A stretch of 64,000 nt of DNA from JALYLC01 sp035696365 (GTDB lineage: Bacteria > Actinomycetota > Thermoleophilia > Gaiellales > JALYLC01), in the NCBI GenBank assembly GCA_035696365.1, contig DASRQS010000062.1:1-64000 (forward strand). The letters are read 5' to 3'. Every line of letters starts with the position of its first letter. Position 1 is the stretch's first letter. The position numbers and the translations under genes were made by a program. Shown piece after piece: positions 24,768-33,432 of this stretch. Below the pieces are notes generated by a model, which saw only the letters and a program-made list of their open reading frames with translations, made no database searches and was not told where the DNA came from.

Positions 24768-25165
24768 CAACCGGTCGCCGCGTGCGCCTGGAGGTACTCG
24801 ACGATGGCCGTGGTCGGCGTGCCGGGAGTGAACACGGCGGCGACACCCTGCGCCCGCAACGACTCGGCATCGGGCGCGGGGATCGTTCCGCCCACCAGTA
24901 CCAGCACGTCGTCGGCGCCCTCGTCGCGCAGCAACTCGAGGATGCGCGGGACGAGCGTCATGTGTGCGCCCGAGAGGATCGAGATTCCGATCGCGTCCGC
25001 GTCCTCCTGGACGACCGTCTCGACGATCTGCTCCGGCGTTTGATGCAAGCCCGTATAGATGACTTCCATACCTGCATCGCGAAGAGCCCGTGCGATGACC
25101 TTGGCTCCGCGATCATGGCCATCGAGTCCGGGCTTGGCAATGACCACGCGAATCCTGCCTGTCAT
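24767..25165 (-). CDS. Acyl-CoA mutase small subunit, cobalamin-binding
   Basis: 132 residues forming only the B12-binding domain of a methylmalonyl-CoA mutase-type enzyme. It has the base-off/His-on motif KPGLDGHDRGAKV (DxHxxG), the GISILSGAH segment (SxL) and LVLVGGTIP (GG), the three contacts to the cobalamin tail. The large subunit is encoded separately at 26801-28396, so the holoenzyme is split as in archaeal MCM and in isobutyryl-CoA mutase. It shares an operon with an enoyl-CoA hydratase. Confidence 0.93.
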   Translation of the reverse strand: MTGRIRVVIAKPGLDGHDRGAKVIARALRDAGMEVIYTGLHQTPEQIVETVVQEDADAIGISILSGAHMTLVPRILELLRDEGADDVLVLVGGTIPAPDAESLRAQGVAAVFTPGTPTTAIVEYLQAHAATG

Positions 25166-25240
25166 CAGTTTTGATTGTAGGGGTGCACCTCCCCCGGCGG
25201 AGGAGGGGTACGCCTTCTCATCCTCTACGCTTGGAGGTCG

Positions 25241-26515
25241 GTGACCGACCGTACTGACCCGTACGAGATCATTGGCGTGCGCCGCGACGCCTCGCTGGCG
25301 GAGATCCGTATCTCCTACCGTCGCAGCACGCAGATTCTCGCCCCCGAGCGCTTTGCCAGCGCGAGCGACACCGTGCGCTCCGAGGCCGCGCGGCGTCTCG
25401 CCGCGCTCAACAGCGCGATGGAGTCGATCGAGGCCGAGCGCGCCGCCGAGAGCGGCTCCGCGCTCGGATCGCTGAGCTTCGGCGGCCCGGCCGTCGCCCC
25501 GGCCGCAGAGCCGTCGATGCGCTCGACGGCCGTCGTGGACGAGCCGCCGCCGCTTGCCCCCGCGGTACCCCGGCCGGAGCCCGAGCTCCGGCCGGAGGCC
25601 CGGCCGGAGGCCGAGGAGCTCGCCGGCGCCTCCGACGCGGTCGACGATGCGCCGGTCGCGGAGCCCGACGAGCCCGACGAGCCGGCCGCCCCCGCGGAGG
25701 CGGCACCCGAGCCCGAGCTTCCCGTGGCAGCTCAGGGCGTCACGGAGGACGACCTGCCGCCCGTGGGTGAGGACACCTCCGACATCCCGATCGTCGTCGC
25801 GGCGCTCGACCCCGAGCCGCAGGCCGAGCCGGCGCCCGCGGCAGACGCCGAGCGGCGCACCGTCCGCGCGCCCGCCGCGCCGCGCCGCCCCGAGCGCCCC
25901 GTGCGCAAGGGCCCGCGCGAGCGCGCGCTCGCACCACGACTACTCGCAGCCGCAGCCGTGGTCCTCGGCCTGGCCGCCGTGGGCGCCTACTTCCTGCTGA
26001 GCGGCGGCGGGAGCAGCAAGCCGGCGGGCGGGCAGTTCCAGACCGCCGGGGCGCCGGTCAGCTTCAGCTACCCGAGCGAGCTCGTGAAGCGGCAGCCGCC
26101 GCGGGGCGGCTTGCTCAAACCGACGTTCGCGACCGCCGTCGGCGTCAACGCCGCCAACTACGTCGTGGTCGCGACCTACAAGATCTCCGCCGACGTGCAA
26201 GCGGACGGCTCGGCCATCGGCACCGGCGGCAGCCGGCTGACGGCCGATCGCTTCGACCAATCCGTGGATCAGGCCGCCGATCGCATCGCCGCGGCACAGA
26301 AGCTCAAGGCGACAGGCCCTGTGGAGCCGGGCAAGGCGGGCGATCTGATCGCGCGCATCTATAGCTACACCCGGCCCGGTGGCAGCAGCGCGCGCTACGC
26401 GTTCGCCTTCCGCGGCCACACCGAGTACTCGATCGCATGCTTCTGGGATCCGGCGCACGCGACGCAGCAGAGCACCGCCTGCAACCAGGTGATGACCTCG
26501 CTACGGCGCGTCTGA
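25241..26515 (+). CDS. J-domain-like membrane protein lacking HPD
   Basis: 424 residues. The N-terminus (DPYEIIGVRRDASLAEIRISYRRSTQIL) follows the DnaJ J-domain pattern, but the essential HPD is Ala34-Pro35-Glu36, so Hsp70 stimulation is not expected. A long acidic, Pro/Ala/Glu-rich linker (about residues 80-215) leads to a basic patch, one membrane helix (LLAAAAVVLGLAAVGAYFLL, about 235-255) and an extracytoplasmic domain of about 165 residues with two Cys (IACFWDP, STACNQV) that may form a disulfide. GTG start with GGAGG only 3 bases upstream. Function unknown. Confidence 0.75.
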   Translation: MTDRTDPYEIIGVRRDASLAEIRISYRRSTQILAPERFASASDTVRSEAARRLAALNSAMESIEAERAAESGSALGSLSFGGPAVAPAAEPSMRSTAVVDEPPPLAPAVPRPEPELRPEARPEAEELAGASDAVDDAPVAEPDEPDEPAAPAEAAPEPELPVAAQGVTEDDLPPVGEDTSDIPIVVAALDPEPQAEPAPAADAERRTVRAPAAPRRPERPVRKGPRERALAPRLLAAAAVVLGLAAVGAYFLLSGGGSSKPAGGQFQTAGAPVSFSYPSELVKRQPPRGGLLKPTFATAVGVNAANYVVVATYKISADVQADGSAIGTGGSRLTADRFDQSVDQAADRIAAAQKLKATGPVEPGKAGDLIARIYSYTRPGGSSARYAFAFRGHTEYSIACFWDPAHATQQSTACNQVMTSLRRV

Positions 26516-26567
26516 GCAACCCGCTCGTGCGTAAGGCCGTCGCGGAAAGAATGCGATCCCGATGGAC

Positions 26568-26772
26568 CTTTCAGCCCATCCCGACGGTGGACCTTTAGGA
26601 CCATCCACAGGGACACTCGGGGTCTGGCCCTTGATGTCCCGCCTCGCTCCCGCATCGCCGGCGCTCCGTGCCGCGGGCCTGGTCGCTCGACCTGAGCCGC
26701 AGCGCGCTGGTCTGCGCGGGACATCAAGGGCCAGACCCCGAGTGTCCCGCTCTGTGGACCCTTCGGACCATG
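26568..26772. repeat. Long inverted repeat, 33-base perfect arms
   Basis: The arm at 26610-26642 (starts GGGACACTCGGGGTCTGG) and the arm at 26716-26748 (ends CCGAGTGTCCC) are perfect reverse complements with a 73-base spacer. Further outside, CCACAG/CTGTGG and GGACCAT-type words also mirror each other, and TGGACCTTT is directly repeated near 26570 and 26588. It fills the gap between two convergent genes and may end transcription. The GGGGTCTGGCCC core resembles the GGGGTCAGACCCC core at 59.1 kb. Confidence 0.85.
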
Positions 26773-26800
26773 CTCCGCCCTCGCCTGACCCTGGCGTGGG

Positions 26801-28396
26801 CTAGAAGACCGGCGTCTCTCGGTAGATGCCCCAGACCACGCGCAGGACGTCGCACATCTCGCCCAGCGACGCGTAGACGTCGCTGCACTCGATCAGCGCG
26901 GGCATCACATTGCGACCCGCCTCGGCGTCCTCGCGCAGCCGGCCGAGCGAGGCCTCGACGGCCGGGGAGTCGCGCCGGGCGCGCACGGCCTGCAGGCGAG
27001 CGATCTGGCGTTGCTCGACGATCGGATCGACGTGCAGCAACTCCGGCTCGTCGCCATCGGCGACGTAGCGATTGACGCCGACGATCACGCGGTCGCCGCT
27101 CTCGACCTGCTGCTGGTAGCGGAAGGCCGAATCGGCCAGCTCGCGCTGGAAGTAGCCGGCGTCGATGGCGGCGATCACGCCGCCGATCCCGTCGATGCGC
27201 CTGAAGATCTCGTAGGCCTCGCTCTCGAGCCGGTCCGTGAGGCTCTCGAGGTACCAGGAGCCACCCAGCGGATCGGGCGTCGAGGTCACTCCGACCTCGT
27301 GCGCGATCACCTGCTGCGTCCGCAGCGCGAGCGTCGCAGCGGCCTCGGTGGGCAGCGCCATGGCCTCGTCGAAGGAGTTCGTGTGCAGGCTCTGGCAGCC
27401 TCCGAGCACCGCGGCGAGCGCCTCGACGGCCGTGCGCACGACGTTGACCTCGGGCTGCTGGGCGGTCAGCGAGACGCCGGCGGTCTGCGCGTGGAAGCGC
27501 ATCAGCAGCGAGCGTTCCTCGCGCGCACCGAAGCGGTCGCGCAGCTCGCGCGCCCAGATACGGCGGGCCGCCCGGTACTTGGCGATCTCCTCGAAGAAGT
27601 CGAGGTGGGCGTTGAAGAAGAAGGAGAGCCGCGGCGCGAAGCGATCGACCGGCAGGCCGCGCTCGATGCACGCCTCGACATAGGTGAAGCCGTCGGCGAG
27701 CGTGAACGCGAGCTCCTGCGCGGCGGTCGCGCCCGCCTCCCGGATGTGGTACCCGCTGATCGAGACGGGATGCCAGCGCGGCATCTCCTCGCAGCACCAC
27801 TCGATCATGTCCACGACCAGGCCGAGCGACGGCTCCGGCGGGTACATCCACTCCTTCTGGGCGATGAACTCCTTGAGGATGTCCGTCTGGATCGTGCCGC
27901 CCAGCGCACTCAGCGGGATGCCGCGGCGCCGCGCCATGCAGGCGTACATCGCGAGGATCATCGCGGCGGGCGCGTTGATCGTCATCGAGACGGTGACCTC
28001 GTCCAGCGGGATGCCCGCGAACAGGTCCTCCATGTCGGCCAGCGTGTCGATCGCGACGCCCTCGCGTCCGACCTCTCCGAGCGCGCGCGGCGCGTCCGAG
28101 TCGTAGCCCATCAGCGACGGCATGTCGAAGGCCGTCGAGAGCCCCGTCTGGCCCTGCTTCAGGAGGTAGTGGAAGCGCTTGTTCGTCTCGTCCGCCGTAC
28201 CGAAGCCCGCGAACATGCGCATCGTCCAGAGCTGCCCGCGGTGCATCGTGCCGTAGGGCCCCCGTGTGTACGGGAAGCTGCCCGGATCGCCCAGAGCGGC
28301 GTCGTAGTCCAGCGGCGTCGTCCGGGGCGAGTAGAGCGGCTCGACCGGGATGCCGGAGAGCGTCTCGTGCAGCGCGTCGCGGTCGCGGCGCGCCAT
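26801..28396 (-). CDS. B12-dependent acyl-CoA mutase large subunit, unusual substrate site
   Basis: 531 residues, the TIM-barrel catalytic subunit of the methylmalonyl-CoA mutase family. It matches the fold throughout: RGPYGTM, LWTMRMFAGFGTADETN, FDMPSLMGYDSD, GTIQTDILKEF, ISGYHIREAGA, and TDPLGGSWY-type C-terminal motifs. The two selectivity residues differ from methylmalonyl-CoA mutase. Tyr89 of the Propionibacterium enzyme (TMY) is His52 here (TMH), and Arg207 (PSMR), which binds the substrate carboxylate, is Gly192 (PSLG). The substrate is therefore probably not methylmalonyl-CoA. It overlaps the adenosyltransferase gene (TGATG). The small subunit is at 24767. Confidence 0.92.
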   Translation of the reverse strand: MARRDRDALHETLSGIPVEPLYSPRTTPLDYDAALGDPGSFPYTRGPYGTMHRGQLWTMRMFAGFGTADETNKRFHYLLKQGQTGLSTAFDMPSLMGYDSDAPRALGEVGREGVAIDTLADMEDLFAGIPLDEVTVSMTINAPAAMILAMYACMARRRGIPLSALGGTIQTDILKEFIAQKEWMYPPEPSLGLVVDMIEWCCEEMPRWHPVSISGYHIREAGATAAQELAFTLADGFTYVEACIERGLPVDRFAPRLSFFFNAHLDFFEEIAKYRAARRIWARELRDRFGAREERSLLMRFHAQTAGVSLTAQQPEVNVVRTAVEALAAVLGGCQSLHTNSFDEAMALPTEAAATLALRTQQVIAHEVGVTSTPDPLGGSWYLESLTDRLESEAYEIFRRIDGIGGVIAAIDAGYFQRELADSAFRYQQQVESGDRVIVGVNRYVADGDEPELLHVDPIVEQRQIARLQAVRARRDSPAVEASLGRLREDAEAGRNVMPALIECSDVYASLGEMCDVLRVVWGIYRETPVF

Positions 28397-28992
28397 CAGC
28401 CGCGCTCCCCTCCCGGGACCCAGAGCACCTCGGCGCGCGGCGGATTGGCTGCGCGAGCGAGCAGGAACAGCAGATCGGAGAGGCGGTTGAGGTACTGCAG
28501 TGCCGTCGCGCCGACCGGCTCGACGGCAGCGAGCGCGACGGTCTCGCGCTCGGCCCGCCGGCAGATGGTGCGCGCGAGGTGCAGGGCGGCCGCGCCGGGC
28601 GAGCCGCCGGCAAGCACGAAGGACGTCAGCGGCGGCAGCGTCTCGTTGACCTCGTCGCAGCGCTGCTCGAGCCAGGCGACCTGCGCGGGCGCCACGCGCA
28701 GGCGCGTTCGCTCGCGCTCCGACTGCCGGTCCCCGCGCTCCTCCTCGGGCACGCAGAGATCGGCACCGAGGTCGAAGAGATCGTTCTGGATGCGCCCGAG
28801 CCATGCATCCATGCCGTCGGGCAGCGGATGTGTCCGCGCGAGTCCGAGCACGGCACCGAGCTCGTCGACGGTGCCGTAGGCCGCGATGCGGAGTGCCGCC
28901 TTCGACACGCGCTGCCCGTCGCCGAGACTCGTCTCCCCGGCATCGCCGCCGCGGGTATAGATGCGGTCCAGCCGCACGACGCGATCGGTCAC
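28396..28992 (-). CDS. Cob(I)alamin adenosyltransferase, PduO/MMAB type
   Basis: 198 residues. Makes adenosylcobalamin from ATP and cob(I)alamin. Motifs are the N-terminal ATP loop IYTRGGDAGETSLGDG, the AAYGTVDELGAVLGLAR helix, ICRRAERE, and the C-terminal LQYLNRLSDLLFLLAR, all of the PduO family. The GTG start is 4 bases after the M11 peptidase stop. Its one-base overlap with the mutase large subunit suggests direct delivery of the cofactor. Confidence 0.95.
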   Translation of the reverse strand: MTDRVVRLDRIYTRGGDAGETSLGDGQRVSKAALRIAAYGTVDELGAVLGLARTHPLPDGMDAWLGRIQNDLFDLGADLCVPEEERGDRQSERERTRLRVAPAQVAWLEQRCDEVNETLPPLTSFVLAGGSPGAAALHLARTICRRAERETVALAAVEPVGATALQYLNRLSDLLFLLARAANPPRAEVLWVPGGERG

Positions 28993-28996
28993 GGAC

Positions 28997-31177
28997 CTAG
29001 GGTACGCGAAGCGCTTGCCGCTTCACGCGCCCCAGCTCGTCGCGCAGCGAGAGCGTGATGATCTTCGCCCCCCTGACGGGCAGGGTCGTGCTGAACGAGC
29101 CGTTCGGCCTGGTCTTGCAGCTGCGCCAGGGGCTTCCGGCGACGCGCAGGCGGCAGACGGCCCTCGCGTCCGAGACGATGCCCTGGATGCGCACCGGCGA
29201 GTGCCTGGCCTGCTTGAGGCGCGAGACCTTCAGGTGCGTTGCGCGCAGCTTGCGCAGCAGTGCCGCGCGCAAAGGCTTGGCGAGCGCCGGCGGGCCGGCG
29301 TTGCCGACCACGTCGAAGGCCACCACGGAGTACGTCACGCTCGCGCCGCTGCCGGGCTGGGGCGCCTTGTCGACGAAGGCGCCGACGTTGGCCTGGACGA
29401 TGCCGGTGCCGTTGCGCAGCACGCGGTAGGAGGTCACCCCGACGTTGTCGGTCGCCGCTCCCCAGGCGATGTGGACCTGGCCGTCCCGGCTCACCTTGGC
29501 GGTCACGTTCTGCGGAGCGCCCGGTGCGAGGATGTCGGGCGAGGTCACCGCCACGGTGGCCGCGGGCCCGACGTTACCCGCCGTGTCGACGGCCGAGACA
29601 CCGTAGGTCGCGGTCACACCGGGAGCGATGCTGTCGCCGAACGTCATCGTGGTGGCCGGCATCGCGCCCACCTGGGCGCCGTCACGCGTGACGACGTAGG
29701 AGGCTACGGCGTAGTCGTCGGTGGCAGGCGACCACTGCAGCGCGACGCTGGCGCCGCTGATCACCGCCGACAGGCGCGGCGGTCGACTGGGCGGCTGCGT
29801 GTCGATGGGCATCGTGATGGCGAGCGTTGCACCGTTCGCGTCCTGCGAGGTGGTCTGGACGGTAATGCCGCGCAGGGCGTCGTTGAAGACCTGGCCCACA
29901 CTCATGGCGGCGTCCCGCCACTGGTTGGAGGAGAACGAGCCGTCGGGGTGCATGTCGATGAGCGCCGTATCGGAGTCGGAGAAGTAGCTGACGATGTCCG
30001 GTGACTCCGTACGAATGAGCACGCCGGGGGAGAGCGCCGGGGCCTGCGAGTCGAAGACGCCCACCGCTCGCCGGTATTCGACGAAGTAGCTGCCGCCACC
30101 CGCCTTCGGCAGACGGAGCAATTCGACCGATCCGGTCAGCGTCTCCATGGGCGCGAGGTGGTAGTTGCCCGAGACCCCGACCGTCTGAACGGCGGTCGCC
30201 GGCAGGAGGCCGAGCGTCAGTTTGTGCTCCATGCTCATCTGCCGAAGGACGGATGCGTTGCCCATCGCGTCGAACGGATCTGCATATTGAGGAAGTTGGT
30301 AGTGCAACCGGTCGATGGAGCAGGAATCGCCCATGGGCGCAGGAGCGCCGCTGGAGGTACAGGTGAGTCCGCCGGCGTGATAGAGGCCGAGGTTGTGACC
30401 GAGCTCGTGCGCGAGCACCGCCACGAGGAACGAGCCATTGATCCAGACGTGCGGACCGCCCACATCGGCCAGGCCCGCCCAGCCGCAGGCAGTTTGATCA
30501 GGGAACACGTAGACGATGTGCTTGTACTGCGACGGGTCAAGTCCGGGATTCAGGCTCTCGGCCTCCGCCGCCCAGTCCTCGAAGTTGTCGCAATGCGGAT
30601 CGCTGGACTGCGAGAGCTGCACGGGCGTGAAGACGTCGGCGTTGAACGTGACCTGGTTGTACGTCTGCTCCAGGTAATACGCCTTGAGGGACGTCGTGTC
30701 CGTGTTCATCGTGGCGGCGACGCTCGAGGTCGGAGGCAGGTCGCTCGGCGACTCCCCGGGGAAATAGAACATCACGACCGCTGTGGTCTGGATCGGGGGC
30801 GCAGCGCTCGTCGCGCTCCGCGTATTCGGCGAACGCGAGAGTTGCCTCACCGCAGAAATGGTGTCTCCGAGCACCAGCGCGCCGTCTTGCATCGTCCCCT
30901 CGAGCCGCACTCGCGCACCAGGCTCGATCCAGACACCGGCAGGCGCCCGCACCGGCGTGTAGTTCAAGCCGTTGCGGAGCATCCACTGACGCGTAGAGCC
31001 GTGATCGCGGCTGTCGGCGTGCAGGATCACGAATTGCCCCGTGCGCTGCACGAGCTGCGGACCGGTGCCGGGATTCGCGCCCGAGAGCGGCGGTATGGCC
31101 AGCAGCGCGAGGATCGCGACACCGAGCGCGCAGGCGACACTCGCGACGTGCGTGAATAGCCGTTTGGTGATGAGCAT
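28997..31177 (-). CDS. Secreted M11-type (gametolysin-like) metalloprotease, copy 1
   Basis: 726 residues with a signal peptide (MLITKRLFTHVASVACALGVAILALLA). The zinc site is a metzincin motif HELGHNLGLYH (His257, His261, His267, Glu258) with an ADPFDAMGN Met-turn after it, as in M11 gametolysins. Two fibronectin type III-like repeats follow (about residues 430-525 and 527-620: PSRPPRLSAVISGASVALQW and PGAPQNVTAKVSRDGQVHIAW), then a basic beta C-terminus. Strong AAGGAGAGG ribosome site before ATG 31177. It probably degrades extracellular protein or matrix. A paralogue lies immediately upstream. Confidence 0.87.
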   Translation of the reverse strand: MLITKRLFTHVASVACALGVAILALLAIPPLSGANPGTGPQLVQRTGQFVILHADSRDHGSTRQWMLRNGLNYTPVRAPAGVWIEPGARVRLEGTMQDGALVLGDTISAVRQLSRSPNTRSATSAAPPIQTTAVVMFYFPGESPSDLPPTSSVAATMNTDTTSLKAYYLEQTYNQVTFNADVFTPVQLSQSSDPHCDNFEDWAAEAESLNPGLDPSQYKHIVYVFPDQTACGWAGLADVGGPHVWINGSFLVAVLAHELGHNLGLYHAGGLTCTSSGAPAPMGDSCSIDRLHYQLPQYADPFDAMGNASVLRQMSMEHKLTLGLLPATAVQTVGVSGNYHLAPMETLTGSVELLRLPKAGGGSYFVEYRRAVGVFDSQAPALSPGVLIRTESPDIVSYFSDSDTALIDMHPDGSFSSNQWRDAAMSVGQVFNDALRGITVQTTSQDANGATLAITMPIDTQPPSRPPRLSAVISGASVALQWSPATDDYAVASYVVTRDGAQVGAMPATTMTFGDSIAPGVTATYGVSAVDTAGNVGPAATVAVTSPDILAPGAPQNVTAKVSRDGQVHIAWGAATDNVGVTSYRVLRNGTGIVQANVGAFVDKAPQPGSGASVTYSVVAFDVVGNAGPPALAKPLRAALLRKLRATHLKVSRLKQARHSPVRIQGIVSDARAVCRLRVAGSPWRSCKTRPNGSFSTTLPVRGAKIITLSLRDELGRVKRQALRVP

Positions 31178-31230
31178 CTGACCTCTCCTTCGGCGCGAGG
31201 AGCGGTCGGCTTGACCCTCAATCCGAGTGC

Positions 31231-33432
31231 CTACGGCACGCGCAGCGTCTGCAGCCGCGTGCGCCCGAGCGCGTCGCGCAGCGACAGCGTCACGCGAGTC
31301 GAGCTGCCGGGCGCGCCCAGACTCACGACGAAGGCCCCGTCGGGCCTGGGCTTGCAGGGGCGCCAGGCGCCGCTGCCGACGCGCAGCCGGCACAGGGCCT
31401 TCGCGTCGGAGACCGTGCCCTTGACGCGCACGAGCGCCCGGGCGCCGAGCGTCACCCCCGCCACCCTGAGGTTCGCGACCGCCAGCTTGCGCAGGAGCGC
31501 TGCGCGGATGGGCTTGGCCGTGCCGGGATCGCTCGCATTGCCGGCGAGATCGAACGCGACGACCGAGTACGACACCGTCGAGCCGCCGCCCGGCTTCGGC
31601 GACCTGTCGACATAGGTGCGCGCCGTGCCTGACGCGATCCGTTTGCCGGCGCGGCGGACGCGGTACCCGGCGATGCGGCCGTCGTCGGTCGCCGCGCCCC
31701 ACGAGAGGTGCACCTTGCCGTCCCTGGTCAGCGTGGCGACGACCCTCGGGGGCGCGTGCGGAGGCGTCGCATCGGGAATCGCCAGCCTGACGGCGGCGGC
31801 CGGGCCGACATTGCCGGCCGCGTCGATCGCGGCGACCGAATAGCCGATTTTCGTCCCGGGCGTCAGGCCGGTGTCCGTGAAGTCCGTGGCGTCGGAGGTT
31901 GCGATCTGCGCGCCGTCGCGCAGCACGACGTAGTCGGCGACGGCGAGGTCGTCGGAGGCGGCGTTCCAGTGCAGCACGGCGCTCGTGCCGCTCGCCACCG
32001 CCGAGAGGCCCGTCGGCGCAGCGGGCGGAACGGTGTCGCGCGGCATCGTGACCTGCAGCGTGGCGCCGGTCGCGTCCTGCCCGAGGTCCTGCACCGTGAT
32101 GCCGCGCAGCGGGTCGCTGAAGACCTGCCCGATGTCCATCGCGGCGTCGTGCCAGTCGGGCGAGGTGGACGCGTGCATGTCGATCAGCCCGGTGTCGGCG
32201 TTCGGGTCGCCGGGCTCGCTCGCGAGCTCGGGCGACTCCGTGCGGATGAGGACGCCGCTGAGCGGCGTCGGAGCGCTGTCGAAGTAGCCGATCGGCTGCC
32301 GGTACTCGACGTAGTAGCTGCCGCCGCCGGCCTTCGGAATGCGCAGGAGGCCGATCGATCCCGTCAGCGTCTCCATGGGTGCGAGGCGATAGGTGCCGGA
32401 GACCCCGACGACCTTTACCGCGCTGGCCGGCAGCAGATGCAGCGCGAGCTTGTGCTCCATGCTCATCTGGCGCACCACCGGCGTGGCCGTGCCGACATCG
32501 CCGCTGCCCATCGCGTCGAACGGGTCCTGGTACTCGAAGCCGGCGGCGGAGCAGGAATCGCCCATCGGGGCCGGGCTGCCCGCGCTCGTGCAGGCGAGGC
32601 CCCCCGCGTGGGCCAGGCCGAGGTTGTGGCCGAGCTCGTGGGCGAGCACGCGCACGGAGAAGTCGCCGTTGTCCCAGACGTACTTGCCGCCGATCACCGC
32701 GACGCCCGCGACGCCGTCGAGCCCGCAATCGTGAACGCCCACCGGCAAGGCGATCACGACGTGCTGGTAGGCCGAGTCGTTCACGTGCGCGGCGCTCTCC
32801 GCCTGTGCGCGCCAGGCATTGAGCGCACCCCCCGGCACGCCGCAGCTCGCGCCGGGGACGCCCGGAATCGTGACCGGACCCATCACGGCTCCCTGGAACT
32901 GGATCTGCCCGTAGGTCGTCTCCTGGTAGAACTGATTGACGTTCACGTACCCCGCCGGGCTGCCGAACATGACGCCCGAGGCCACCTGCTCGGTCGGATT
33001 GTCCGGCTGCGCCCAGGTCGGCCCGCCGGCGAAGCTGACGAGGACGACAACGAGGCTGTGGATCGAGGTCGCCGCCGCCGTCCCGTCCGCAGCGGCCTCC
33101 AGCGGAGTGAGGCCCGTCCGCCTGACGGCGGTGAGCGAATCGGCGACCACCAGCGACCCGTTCTGCATCGTCCCCTCGAGCCGCACGGGGGTGCCCGGAT
33201 CGACCCAGACGTCCTCGGGCACGCGCACGGGCAGGGACGTCGAGCCGCTGACGAGCTCCCAGCGCTGCGTCGAGGAGCCGTCGCGACGGTCCGCGTGCAC
33301 GACGACCAGCCGGCCGCTGCGCTGCACGAGCTCCGGAGCGGTCCGGGGCTTCGCGCCGACGAGCGGCGGGAGAGCGAGCAACGCGAGGGTCGCAACCCCG
33401 CCTGCGAGCATCAATCGCTTCCTCAAGGTCAC
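31231..33432 (-). CDS. Secreted M11-type (gametolysin-like) metalloprotease, copy 2
   Basis: 733 residues, a tandem paralogue of the gene at 28997 with the same layout: signal peptide (n-region VTLRKRLMLAGG), a short beta domain, catalytic domain with HELGHNLGLAH and the QDPFDAMGS Met-turn, two fibronectin type III-like repeats, and a basic beta C-terminus ending LGRTRLQTLRVP. Both copies keep MGDSCS, RQMSMEHKL and LRIPKAGGGSYYVEYR. The GTG at 33432 overlaps the EamA stop (GTGA) and gives a positively charged n-region. ATG 33411 is an alternative that would remove it. Confidence 0.87.
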   Translation of the reverse strand: MTLRKRLMLAGGVATLALLALPPLVGAKPRTAPELVQRSGRLVVVHADRRDGSSTQRWELVSGSTSLPVRVPEDVWVDPGTPVRLEGTMQNGSLVVADSLTAVRRTGLTPLEAAADGTAAATSIHSLVVVLVSFAGGPTWAQPDNPTEQVASGVMFGSPAGYVNVNQFYQETTYGQIQFQGAVMGPVTIPGVPGASCGVPGGALNAWRAQAESAAHVNDSAYQHVVIALPVGVHDCGLDGVAGVAVIGGKYVWDNGDFSVRVLAHELGHNLGLAHAGGLACTSAGSPAPMGDSCSAAGFEYQDPFDAMGSGDVGTATPVVRQMSMEHKLALHLLPASAVKVVGVSGTYRLAPMETLTGSIGLLRIPKAGGGSYYVEYRQPIGYFDSAPTPLSGVLIRTESPELASEPGDPNADTGLIDMHASTSPDWHDAAMDIGQVFSDPLRGITVQDLGQDATGATLQVTMPRDTVPPAAPTGLSAVASGTSAVLHWNAASDDLAVADYVVLRDGAQIATSDATDFTDTGLTPGTKIGYSVAAIDAAGNVGPAAAVRLAIPDATPPHAPPRVVATLTRDGKVHLSWGAATDDGRIAGYRVRRAGKRIASGTARTYVDRSPKPGGGSTVSYSVVAFDLAGNASDPGTAKPIRAALLRKLAVANLRVAGVTLGARALVRVKGTVSDAKALCRLRVGSGAWRPCKPRPDGAFVVSLGAPGSSTRVTLSLRDALGRTRLQTLRVP

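Noticed and set aside
26801..28396. Calling the large mutase subunit methylmalonyl-CoA mutase outright
   Set aside because: The two residues that define that specificity are replaced by His and Gly, so only the family-level name is supported.
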